Origin: Solwaraspora sp. WMMD406
GTDB taxonomy: Bacteria; Actinomycetota; Actinomycetes; Mycobacteriales; Micromonosporaceae
Direction: 5' to 3'
Assembly (NCBI RefSeq): GCF_029626025.1
Contig: NZ_JARUBF010000001.1
Span: forward strand, 2,294,001-2,358,000
DNA: 64,000 bases
This document shows positions 1-7,669 of the stretch, piece after piece (within the stretch, counting starts at the first letter, position 1; the number at the start of each line of letters is the position of its first letter). A program made the translations under genes and the position numbers. The notes beneath the pieces were generated by a model, which made no database searches, had not been told where the DNA came from, and was given only the letters and a program-made list of their open reading frames with translations.

Positions 1-3000
1 CGCCGCCGTACGGCACGCAGACCAGGGTGGCCACCCGGGTCGTGTCCGGCGCCGGCGGGGTCAGCTCGTGCAGCAGCAGGCCGCGGTCGGTGCCGTCCCC
101 GGTGAGCAGGCCGGCGAGTTCCCGTACGGTCCGGTGCCGGAACAGGTCCATGACGCTGACCGCCGGCCGGGCGTCGGCGGTGCCGACCCCGGTGACCGTC
201 GGTAGTTCCCGCCGCAGCCGCGCCACCACCTGGGTGGCCAACAGCGAATGACCGCCCAGGTCGAAGAAGTCGTCGGTGGCGCCGACACCGGCGACGCCCA
301 ACACCGTCCGCCAGATCTCGGCGATCAGCGTCTCCACCGGCCCGGCGGGCTCGACCCGTTCCCCGGTGGGCTGCTCGTCGACCGGATCCGGCAGGGCCCG
401 GCGATCGACCTTGCCGTGATCCTGCAACGGCAGCCGGTCCAACCAGCAAAACCGGCTCGGGATCATGTGGTCGGGCAACCGGTCGGCGAGCAGCCGACGC
501 AGTTCGGTCCGGTCCGGCGCGGTCCGGTCCGGCGTGGCTCGGTCGGGCGTGGCTCGGTCGGGCGTTGCCTCCTGCGAGGTCGGTTCCAGGTAGGCGACCA
601 GCCGGTCGTCGCGCAGGACCACCGCCGCCTGGTGGACGGCGGGCAGGTCGCGCAGCGCCGCCTCCACCTCGCCGAGTTCCACCCGGAAGCCGCGGATCTT
701 GACCTGGTGGTCGGTGCGGCCGAGGAAGACCAGCTGCCCGTCGGCCCGCCAGCGGCCCCGGTCGCCGGTGCGGTAGAGGCGGTCACCCGGCTGGCCGAAC
801 GGATCCGACACGAACCGTTCCTCGGTCAGTTCCGGCTGGTGCAGATAGCCCCGGGCAAGTCGGTCGCCGCCGAGATAGATCTCGCCGGGGACGCCGACCG
901 GCACCGGGCGCATTCGGGTGTCGAGCACGTGGACCCGGGCGTACGGCAGCGGCCGGCCGATCGGGACGGCCCCCGGCCCCCGGTCGTCGGCCGACACCGG
1001 GTAGGTGGTGACGCCGACGGTGGCCTCGGTCGGCCCGTAGTGGTTGAACACCGCCACGCCGTGCCGGGCCAGACCGGCCGCCCAGCCCAGGTCGGCCGCC
1101 TCGCCGCCGAGGATGAGCGCCCGGCGGGGGAGCAGGCGGGCCGGGTCGACCTCGGCGGCCAGTGCGGTCAGGTGCGACGGGGTCATCTTGAGGTAGTCGA
1201 TCGCCCGGGTACGTAGCTCGTCGGCGAGCTCCTCGCCGGTGCACCGGCGAGGCACCAGGTGTACGGTCCCACCGGTTGCCAGGGCGAGGTAGAACACGGT
1301 GACGCTGAAGTCGAACGACAGCGACTGCAGCAACGCGTACCGGCTCGCGGGGACGATCGAGAAGCGTTCGGCGACCCCGTCGAGGTAGTTGAGCACCTGT
1401 CGGTGGGCGACCGCCACCCCCTTCGGGGTGCCGGTGGAACCCGAGGTGTAGATGACGTAGGCGAGGTGGTCGCCGCCGGCCCCGCTCTCCGGTCGGTGCG
1501 TCGGCTGGGCCGCCAGGGTGTCGTTGATCAGATCCAGACAGGTGGCCCGGTCGATCTGCGACGCGACCCCGCCGGTCGGGTCGGTCTGGCCCGCCCGGTC
1601 GGTCGGGTCGGTCTGGTTGGTGCCACTCGACAACTCGGCCCGGATCTCGCTGCTGGTCAGCACCACGGCCGGATCGGCGTCGGCCAGCATCAGCGCCAAC
1701 CGGGCCGGCGGCTGCTCCGGGTCGAGCGGCAGGTACGCGCCACCGGCCCGCAGCACACCGAGCAGCGCCACGGCCAGCTCCACCGACTGGTCGAGACAGA
1801 TCCCGACCAGTCGGTCCGGTCCGACTCCCCGCGCCCGCAGGAAGTGTGCGAGCTGGTTGGCCCGGCGGTCCAGCTCCCGGTAGTCGATCCGGTCCTCGCC
1901 GCAGACCACCGCTGGTGCCTGCGGGCTGCCCGCGACGTGCCGGTCGATCAGGTCGGCCAGGGTGACCGCCCCGGCGGTCGCCGGCCGGGGCGCGTCCGCC
2001 GGTGGGGTCGGGCCGGTCGCGAACTCGCGTAGCCGCCGCTCCTGCCCGTCGTCGAGCAGCGGCAGGTCGACCACGGGGAGGTCGGGTCGGGCGAGCGCGG
2101 CCCGCAGCAGTGTCTCGTAGTGGGCGCCGAGCTGGCGGGCGGTGTCCGGGTCGAACAGGTCGGTGTTGTAGACGAGCATTCCCCGCAGCCCGTCGCTGGT
2201 TTCGCTGACGTACAGGGACAGGTCGAACCGCGCCGCCGCCGCGTCGCTGCCGAACCCCGTACTGGTCAGGCCCTGCGGCCAGGTGGTGGCGGCCCGCGAG
2301 TAGTTCTGCAGGGTGAACAGGGTCTGGAACACCGGAGCGCGGCTGACGTCGCGGGTCACGTTGAGTTCCTTGACCAGCCGTTCGAACGGCACTTCCTGAT
2401 GGCTGAGCGCGCGCACCACACTGTTGCGGGTACGTCGCAGCAGGTCGCTGAAGCTGGGCTCGCCGTCGTTCTCGCGGTCGCCCTTCTCGCGGTCGTCGTT
2501 CTCGCTGCCACCGTCCTTGCGGTCGCCGCCGTCGTGCGGCTTGGCCGACAGGTCGGCCCGGATCGCGACCGTGTTGACGAACAGACCGACCAGCTTCTCC
2601 AGCTCCGGCACCACCCGGCCGGCCACCGGGGAACCCACCGCGAAATCCCGCTGACCGCTGTAGCGGAACAGCAGCGCCTGCCAGCCGGCGAGCAGCGTCA
2701 TGTAGAGCGTGGCCCGCTGAGCCCGGCCCAGGCGGCGCAGTCCGGCGGTTAGCTCGGCGTCGAAGGCGAACCGGTGGACGTCGCCGGCGTACGAGGCGAC
2801 GGCGGGTCGCGGCCGGTCGGTCGGCAGTTCCAGGGGCGGCACCCCGGCGAGCGCGCCACGCCAGTAGGCGAGTTCGCGTTCGGCGGCCGGCCCGTCGCTG
2901 CGGTCGCGCTGCCAGGCCGCGTAGTCGGTGTAGTCCACCGACGGCGGTGGCGGAACCGGCCGGCCGTCGGTGAGCGCGCCGTAGAGGGCGGCCACCTCGG

Positions 3001-3499
3001 CAAGGAGCAGGTTGAGTGACCACCCGTCACTGACGATGTGGTGCATTCCGACGTGCAGGACCTGGTCGGCCTCGCCGAGCCGGACCAGCAGGACCCGCAG
3101 CAGTGGAGCGGTGGTCAGGTCGAACGGGGTCCGCACGGCGGCGTCGACGAGCGTCCGGGCGTGCGCCTCGTCGTCCGCCGTGACCACCGTGAACGGTACG
3201 GTGACCTGTGGAATCACCGCTACCTGCGGTTCGCCGTGGGCGTTCTCGGTGAAGCACATGCGCAGGCTGTCGTGCCGGGTCGCACAGGTGTCGAGCGCGG
3301 CGCGGAGCAGGTCGGCGTCGAGTGGTCCGTGTAGCCGTACGGTGCTGTGCACGATGTAACCGGCTGTGTCAGGAGTCAGTTGCTCGGTGAACCAGATCCG
3401 TTCCTGACCGAACGATAATGCCGGACTTTGCCCGTTTCGGCGCTGCATCACTTGTGATTGAATCGGGACATCCTGCGCCGGTACGTCGAGATTCGTCAC
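1..3499 (-). CDS. Non-ribosomal peptide synthetase, C-A-T module with probable start of TE (3' end outside window)
   Basis: This is a multidomain peptide synthetase that activates and condenses an amino acid. The minus-strand frame stays open to the window edge. The condensation domain begins with SFGQERIWF (about 3410-3370) and carries HHIVSDG. The adenylation domain follows with YTSGSTGTPKG (about 1460-1425), NHYGPTEA and GKVDRRAL. Then comes a carrier domain with the phosphopantetheine site DLGGHSLL (about 245-265). The last residues, LVCVPYGG at the edge, look like the start of a thioesterase. Specificity positions read by eye against GrsA give D-F-T-K-I-G-H-V-G-K, close to the known Asp code. 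I chose GTG at 3499 because GAAGG lies 8 nt upstream; ATG at 3448 is possible. Oddities are a charged Asp/Glu/Lys-rich insert in the C domain (about 2470-2545) and a TPDRA repeat in the A-domain tail. Confidence 0.93.
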   Translation of the reverse strand, partial: MTNLDVPAQDVPIQSQVMQRRNGQSPALSFGQERIWFTEQLTPDTAGYIVHSTVRLHGPLDADLLRAALDTCATRHDSLRMCFTENAHGEPQVAVIPQVTVPFTVVTADDEAHARTLVDAAVRTPFDLTTAPLLRVLLVRLGEADQVLHVGMHHIVSDGWSLNLLLAEVAALYGALTDGRPVPPPPSVDYTDYAAWQRDRSDGPAAERELAYWRGALAGVPPLELPTDRPRPAVASYAGDVHRFAFDAELTAGLRRLGRAQRATLYMTLLAGWQALLFRYSGQRDFAVGSPVAGRVVPELEKLVGLFVNTVAIRADLSAKPHDGGDRKDGGSENDDREKGDRENDGEPSFSDLLRRTRNSVVRALSHQEVPFERLVKELNVTRDVSRAPVFQTLFTLQNYSRAATTWPQGLTSTGFGSDAAAARFDLSLYVSETSDGLRGMLVYNTDLFDPDTARQLGAHYETLLRAALARPDLPVVDLPLLDDGQERRLREFATGPTPPADAPRPATAGAVTLADLIDRHVAGSPQAPAVVCGEDRIDYRELDRRANQLAHFLRARGVGPDRLVGICLDQSVELAVALLGVLRAGGAYLPLDPEQPPARLALMLADADPAVVLTSSEIRAELSSGTNQTDPTDRAGQTDPTGGVASQIDRATCLDLINDTLAAQPTHRPESGAGGDHLAYVIYTSGSTGTPKGVAVAHRQVLNYLDGVAERFSIVPASRYALLQSLSFDFSVTVFYLALATGGTVHLVPRRCTGEELADELRTRAIDYLKMTPSHLTALAAEVDPARLLPRRALILGGEAADLGWAAGLARHGVAVFNHYGPTEATVGVTTYPVSADDRGPGAVPIGRPLPYARVHVLDTRMRPVPVGVPGEIYLGGDRLARGYLHQPELTEERFVSDPFGQPGDRLYRTGDRGRWRADGQLVFLGRTDHQVKIRGFRVELGEVEAALRDLPAVHQAAVVLRDDRLVAYLEPTSQEATPDRATPDRATPDRTAPDRTELRRLLADRLPDHMIPSRFCWLDRLPLQDHGKVDRRALPDPVDEQPTGERVEPAGPVETLIAEIWRTVLGVAGVGATDDFFDLGGHSLLATQVVARLRRELPTVTGVGTADARPAVSVMDLFRHRTVRELAGLLTGDGTDRGLLLHELTPPAPDTTRVATLVCVPYGG
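522..570 (-). repeat. Short tandem repeat encoding a TPDRA linker in the NRPS
   Basis: A roughly 15-bp in-frame unit (ggcgtggctcggtcg and variants) is repeated and encodes successive TPDRA/TPDRT pentapeptides. It lies between the A10 region and the rest of the A-domain C-terminal subdomain. It probably arose by slippage, and the reading frame is preserved. Confidence 0.7.
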
Positions 3500-3636
3500 T
3501 CGGATTGCCTTCAATCTTCCTATCGATGAGTCACCAGGGTGCCGGTAGCCGTCTGGGCAGCGGAATCAACTTTTGGTGTGTTGTGGAACATACGAACGAT
3601 CGATTCGATGCAAGTCGGTGCGTCGTATGGTCAGGA
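3500..3636. promoter_or_regulatory. Divergent promoter region between the NRPS and the condensation-protein operon
   Basis: This short intergenic stretch separates the minus-strand NRPS start from the plus-strand condensation genes. It is visibly more A+T-rich than the flanking coding DNA, as expected for a promoter and operator region. I cannot assign individual -35/-10 boxes or an operator with confidence. The plus-strand frame is open through it, so the downstream start could lie inside it. Confidence 0.5.
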
Positions 3637-5061
3637 ATGCGATTCGCGGACGCGGTAGTCCCCGCTGAGTGGGCGACGGGTGAGCTGGCCCATGCCGAGT
3701 TCCACGGTGGTCGGACCGAGACCGGGCCGATGACCTGGGCGCAGCAGGTCATGTGGCGGGCCGCCGCGTTGTCGAAGACTCAACACCTCTTCCTCAACCT
3801 GCGCCGGGTGCTGCCGGTGCCCCGGCGCGCCGTCGCCGACGTGTCCAGCGTGGTGCACGCGATCGGCCTGCTGGTCAGCCGGCATGGCGCCCTGCGTACC
3901 CGGGTGCGGGAGATCGACGCCGCGGCGTGTCAGGAGACCGCTGCCGCCGGTCAGCTTCCCGTTCTGCTGGTCGACGGTGCCGGCGACGGCAGTGGCGACG
4001 GCAGCGAGGCCGCCCGTGAGCTGATCCGGACGCTCGGCGACGCCGCGTTCGACCACGGTCGGGAGTGGCCGGTCCGGTTCGCCTTGGTGGTCGTCGACGG
4101 TCGGGTCCGGCAGATCGTCGTCGTCTTCAGCCACTCTACGGTGGATGCGTACGCGGTCGACGTGGTGCTCCGCGACCTGCGGCTGATCCTGCTGCGTGGC
4201 GAGCTTCGCACTCCGGCCGGTTGGCAGTCGATGGACGTGGCCCGCCAGCAACATGGTCCGGACCAGTGGCGGTCGCGGCGCGCGGTGCGGTACTGGACCC
4301 GGCAGTACGCCCGGCTGTCGGGCACGCCACTGGACGAAATCGGTCCGGAGCTAGCGCCTCGGCTGCGTCGCGGCGTGCTCGTCTCCTCTGCCGTCGCCAT
4401 CTCGGCCCGGATGATCGCCGCCCGACACGGAGTCACCGTCTCCACCGTTCTGTTGGCCGCGACCACCGCGCTCGCCGCCGGACCGGCCGGTCGTGACCTT
4501 TGCGGATTGTTCAACATGTCACACAACCGCTTCCGACCGGAGTACGCCACTGCGGTCGCCAACCTCGGCCAGATCGGATTTTGTGTGCTCGACGTTTCCG
4601 ACCGACCGAGTTTCTTCGCGTTGTTACCACGGATCTATCAGGTAGCGCTAGACGGCTATTTGCACGCCTACTACGACACCGCCGCGATGCGCCGTAGCTT
4701 CGAGGAAATCGGGCACGACTACGCTACGGCGTTTCTGCCCTACTACTATTTCAACGATGTACGGCTTCCCGGCGGCAATGCGCTGGACGACGCGGTGAAC
4801 GTCCCCGAGAGCGCGGTGCGCGCCGCGACCGTAGGCAGCACGTTCCGCTGGACCGACGGACTGGACCGGTCCTCCTGGCACCTGCTCACCCACGTCGTCG
4901 ACGAGCCGGACGCGGTCGGCCTCACCCTCAGCGTCGACACCCGGTTCCGGACGCCCGACACGGTCGAGCCGTTCCTGCGCGAGCTGGAGGCGTTGCTGGT
5001 CGAAGCCGCCTACCGCGACGTGCCCTGGCCCTGGCGGCCGCCGGCCGGCCACCGGAGCTGA
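3637..5061 (+). CDS. Free-standing condensation-domain protein (first of a tandem pair)
   Basis: This is a stand-alone member of the NRPS condensation / chloramphenicol acetyltransferase-like superfamily, with no adenylation or carrier domain. The N-terminal block MTWAQQVMWRAAAL matches the C1 motif. SHSTVDAY (about residue 170) replaces HHxxxDG, keeping the second His and the Asp. RYWTRQYARL and the C-terminal fold blocks are present. The length of 474 aa suits a single C domain. The start is uncertain. ATG 3637 lies directly after AGGA, so spacing is poor, and the frame is open upstream, including ATG 3526. The gene ends 9 nt before its paralogue, which suggests coupling. The substrate is unknown; a trans-acting acylation or condensation role for the adjacent NRPS product is an inference. 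Confidence 0.85.
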   Translation: MRFADAVVPAEWATGELAHAEFHGGRTETGPMTWAQQVMWRAAALSKTQHLFLNLRRVLPVPRRAVADVSSVVHAIGLLVSRHGALRTRVREIDAAACQETAAAGQLPVLLVDGAGDGSGDGSEAARELIRTLGDAAFDHGREWPVRFALVVVDGRVRQIVVVFSHSTVDAYAVDVVLRDLRLILLRGELRTPAGWQSMDVARQQHGPDQWRSRRAVRYWTRQYARLSGTPLDEIGPELAPRLRRGVLVSSAVAISARMIAARHGVTVSTVLLAATTALAAGPAGRDLCGLFNMSHNRFRPEYATAVANLGQIGFCVLDVSDRPSFFALLPRIYQVALDGYLHAYYDTAAMRRSFEEIGHDYATAFLPYYYFNDVRLPGGNALDDAVNVPESAVRAATVGSTFRWTDGLDRSSWHLLTHVVDEPDAVGLTLSVDTRFRTPDTVEPFLRELEALLVEAAYRDVPWPWRPPAGHRS

Positions 5062-5070
5062 GCCGCGTCC

Positions 5071-6444
5071 GTGATCAGTGCATCCTTCGCCGGGCACCGT
5101 ACGGTCAGCGCGCCGTTGACCTGGGGCCAGCGGGCCATCTGGCGCAACCTGGACGAGTTCGCCAACCCGTACACCGTCCTCAACCTGCCGCGCACCCTGC
5201 GCGTGCCGGACCGCGCGGCGGCCGGGGTCGGCGACGTGAGTACGGCGATCGGTCGGCTGGTCGACCGGCACGAGTCGCTGCGGACCCGGTTTCACCCGGG
5301 TGACGGCACCCTGCGCCAGGTCGCCTCGGCCGGCGGGGAGCTGCCGGTACGGGTGCGGACCGTACCGGCGGCGGACAGTGATCCGGACGGCGCGCGGGCG
5401 GCGGGTGAACTCGCCGCCGAACTCGCCGCCGCGCCCTTCGACCACCAGGGCGAGTGGCCGCTGCGGGCCGGGCTGGTCGTGGTCGGCGAGCGGGTACGTC
5501 AGGTGGCGTTGGTGTTCAGTCACGCGGCGGCCGACTTCCACGCCGCCGAGATCGCGCTGCGCGACCTGCGGCTGCTGCTGTTGCGGGGGTCGGTGCCGAC
5601 GCCGGCCGGCTGGCAGTCGGTCGACATCGCCGAGCACGAGCAGCACCACGAGGGCCCGCGCGCCCAGCGGGCGGCCACCTACTGGCTCGACCAGTACGCC
5701 CGGCTACCGGCGGAGATGTTCCCGCCGGTCGGCCCGGGGTCGGTTCCCCGCTACCGCGTCGGCCGGCTGGTATCCGGAGCCGTCGGCGTCGCCGCTCGGT
5801 CGCTCGCGGCGCGACATCGGGTGAGCACCGCGACCGTCCTGCTGGCGGCGATCGCCGCCGGGGTGAGTGCGCGCGGTGACCTGCCGGGCTGCGGGATGGT
5901 GATGATGTCCAGCAACCGGTTCCGGGATCGGTACCGTGCCGCCGTCGCCACGCTCAACCAGCTCGGGGTCTGCCACGTGGATCTGGCGGACCGGCCGCGC
6001 TTCGCCGAGGTGCTGATCCGCGCCTGGCACGCGTCGCTGGCCGGCTACCGTTACGCCTACTACGACCCGGCGGTGCTGATCGAGCGGTTCGCCGCACACG
6101 GGCACGATCTCTACACCGCGTTGGCGCCGTTCTGCTACCTCAACGACATTCGGCTGCCGTACGACCCGCAGTCGAGCCGGTCGGTCGAGCCGGTCGATCC
6201 GGCCGCCCTGCGGGCGCTGGCCGAGCGGAGCTCCTTCACGTGGGCTCCACCGCCGGACCGGTTCGCCTGGCGATGCCGGATCCAGGTGCTGGACGCCCCG
6301 AACGCGGCGGTGGAACTCGTGGTGACCGCGGACACCGTCCACCTGCCGGCGCCCGACGCGGAGCGGCTGCTGCGCGGGGTCGAAGCGACGCTCGTCGAAG
6401 CCGCCGGCGACGACGCCGCGCCGGGCTGGTGGCCCGTCGACTAG
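5071..6444 (+). CDS. Free-standing condensation-domain protein (second of a tandem pair)
   Basis: This is a paralogue of the preceding gene, colinear along its whole length. Shared blocks include LTWGQRAIWRN, a RLVDRHESLRTRF segment, SHAAADFH at the catalytic motif, LRDLRLLLLRG, PAGWQSVDIA, and a C-terminal YAYYDPA region. The catalytic motif again keeps the second His and the Asp but lacks the first His and the final Gly of HHxxxDG. The protein is 457 aa from GTG 5071. The gap to the upstream stop is 9 nt, so the pair is probably co-translated. It most likely arose by tandem duplication followed by divergence; whether both are catalytic is not visible from sequence. Confidence 0.87.
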   Translation: MISASFAGHRTVSAPLTWGQRAIWRNLDEFANPYTVLNLPRTLRVPDRAAAGVGDVSTAIGRLVDRHESLRTRFHPGDGTLRQVASAGGELPVRVRTVPAADSDPDGARAAGELAAELAAAPFDHQGEWPLRAGLVVVGERVRQVALVFSHAAADFHAAEIALRDLRLLLLRGSVPTPAGWQSVDIAEHEQHHEGPRAQRAATYWLDQYARLPAEMFPPVGPGSVPRYRVGRLVSGAVGVAARSLAARHRVSTATVLLAAIAAGVSARGDLPGCGMVMMSSNRFRDRYRAAVATLNQLGVCHVDLADRPRFAEVLIRAWHASLAGYRYAYYDPAVLIERFAAHGHDLYTALAPFCYLNDIRLPYDPQSSRSVEPVDPAALRALAERSSFTWAPPPDRFAWRCRIQVLDAPNAAVELVVTADTVHLPAPDAERLLRGVEATLVEAAGDDAAPGWWPVD

Positions 6445-6468
6445 CCCGACGCCCCGCGCCGGAGGTGG

Positions 6469-7539
6469 GTGGCCGCCGACCAGCCCCGACGCCCGCCCTG
6501 TGACGGGTGCCCAGTCGGCTTGACGCCGGACACGGAAGCGCTCCACTATCGGGCGATCACGGAGGGGGCGAGGCGTGTGCTGAGCGCGTTCGGGCTGTCC
6601 GAAACGGCCGAACGGATCTATCTGGCGCTGGTCGACGGACCGTCGGGTAGCCTGCCGGAACTCGCCGAACGGCTCGCCGCCGATCCGGCCGACCTGGATC
6701 AGGCGGTGGTCGACCTGCAACACGCCGGTCTGGTCCGCCTCACCGACGGGCGGGTCGGTGCGGCACCGCCGGAGCTGGCTATCGACGCACTGCTCACGCA
6801 GCGGACGCGGCAACTGCAGGAAGCCCGGGTCAGCCTGCGGGAATGGCTGCGACAGCGGGCCGCCGGGCCGGCGGACCAAGGCGTACGGATGGTGGTCGGC
6901 GCGGCGGCGATCACCCAGACCTTCGACCAGTTCCTGCGCGGCGCGCAGGAAGAGGTGCTGGGTTTCGACCGCCCGCCGTACGCCACCGACTACTACGACA
7001 ACCCGACCGAGCTGGAGCTGCTGGAGCGGGGGATCCGGTTTCGGGTGGTCTACGACCGGCGGGTGTTGGAGCGGCCGCACGCGGTCGAACAGATCGGTCG
7101 CTTCGTCGCCGCCGGTGAACAGGCCCGGGTCGCCACCGACGTACCCGGCAAGCTCGCCGTCGCAGACCGCCGGGTAGCGCTGCTGTCGTTTCCCGGCCGG
7201 GACGACTCGGCCGAACCATGGGCGCTGATGGTGCAGGGCGCCACCTGGGTCGATGTGCTGGTCGCCCTCTTCGCCGAGGTGTGGGACCGGGCCACGCCAC
7301 TGCGGCTCGCCCCAGCCGGTGGTGTCCTCGACGACGCCGACCGCTGGACGGTGCCGACCGCGACCGACCGCCGGATCCTGTCCCTGCTGATGACCGGGCT
7401 GCCGGACAAGGCGGTGGCCAGCCAGCTCGGCATGTCCCTGCGTACCGTCCAGCGGCGGCTGCGCCAGCTGATGGACGTCACCGGCAGCGCCACCCGGATG
7501 CAGCTCGGCTGGTACGCCGCCCGCAACGACTGGCTGTGA
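6469..7539 (+). CDS. TrmB-like / LuxR C-terminal HTH transcriptional regulator
   Basis: This is a DNA-binding regulator of the actinobacterial TrmB-LuxR type. A winged-helix block near residues 40-85 (FGLSETAERIYLALV, then LPELAERLAADPADL) is followed by a central sensor region. A C-terminal LuxR-type HTH sits at about residues 303-345 (TATDRRILSLLMTGL, DKAVASQLGMSLRTVQRRL). It is the third gene of the condensation operon, 24 nt after the second C protein, so it probably controls this locus. GTG 6469 has its GGAGGTG almost touching the start. GTG 6577, preceded by GGAGG at 6561, is a credible shorter start that would remove a CxxC-containing N-terminus. Confidence 0.85.
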   Translation: MAADQPRRPPCDGCPVGLTPDTEALHYRAITEGARRVLSAFGLSETAERIYLALVDGPSGSLPELAERLAADPADLDQAVVDLQHAGLVRLTDGRVGAAPPELAIDALLTQRTRQLQEARVSLREWLRQRAAGPADQGVRMVVGAAAITQTFDQFLRGAQEEVLGFDRPPYATDYYDNPTELELLERGIRFRVVYDRRVLERPHAVEQIGRFVAAGEQARVATDVPGKLAVADRRVALLSFPGRDDSAEPWALMVQGATWVDVLVALFAEVWDRATPLRLAPAGGVLDDADRWTVPTATDRRILSLLMTGLPDKAVASQLGMSLRTVQRRLRQLMDVTGSATRMQLGWYAARNDWL

Positions 7540-7587
7540 CCGGCGGTCGGCGCTGATCCCGCCGCCGGTGCGGCGGTTCGGAACAGC

Positions 7588-7626
7588 GATCTGCCCCGCC
7601 CCCGTCGTGTGGGGGCGGGGCAGATC
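7588..7626. terminator. Perfect bidirectional hairpin terminator
   Basis: A 16-bp arm (gatctgccccgccccc, 7588-7603) is followed by a 7-nt loop and its exact complement (7611-7626). It sits between the convergent regulator gene and the subtilase gene, so it can serve both. There is no U-tract, which is usual in high-GC actinobacteria. Confidence 0.85.
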
Positions 7627-7669
7627 CCGGGTAGGCGTGGATGACCTACGTCGTGTGGACGAGCCCTCG

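Noticed and set aside
783-3023. 746-codon minus-strand frame over the NRPS
   Set aside because: It is an out-of-frame reading. The true NRPS frame shows all C, A and T motifs and runs off the edge.
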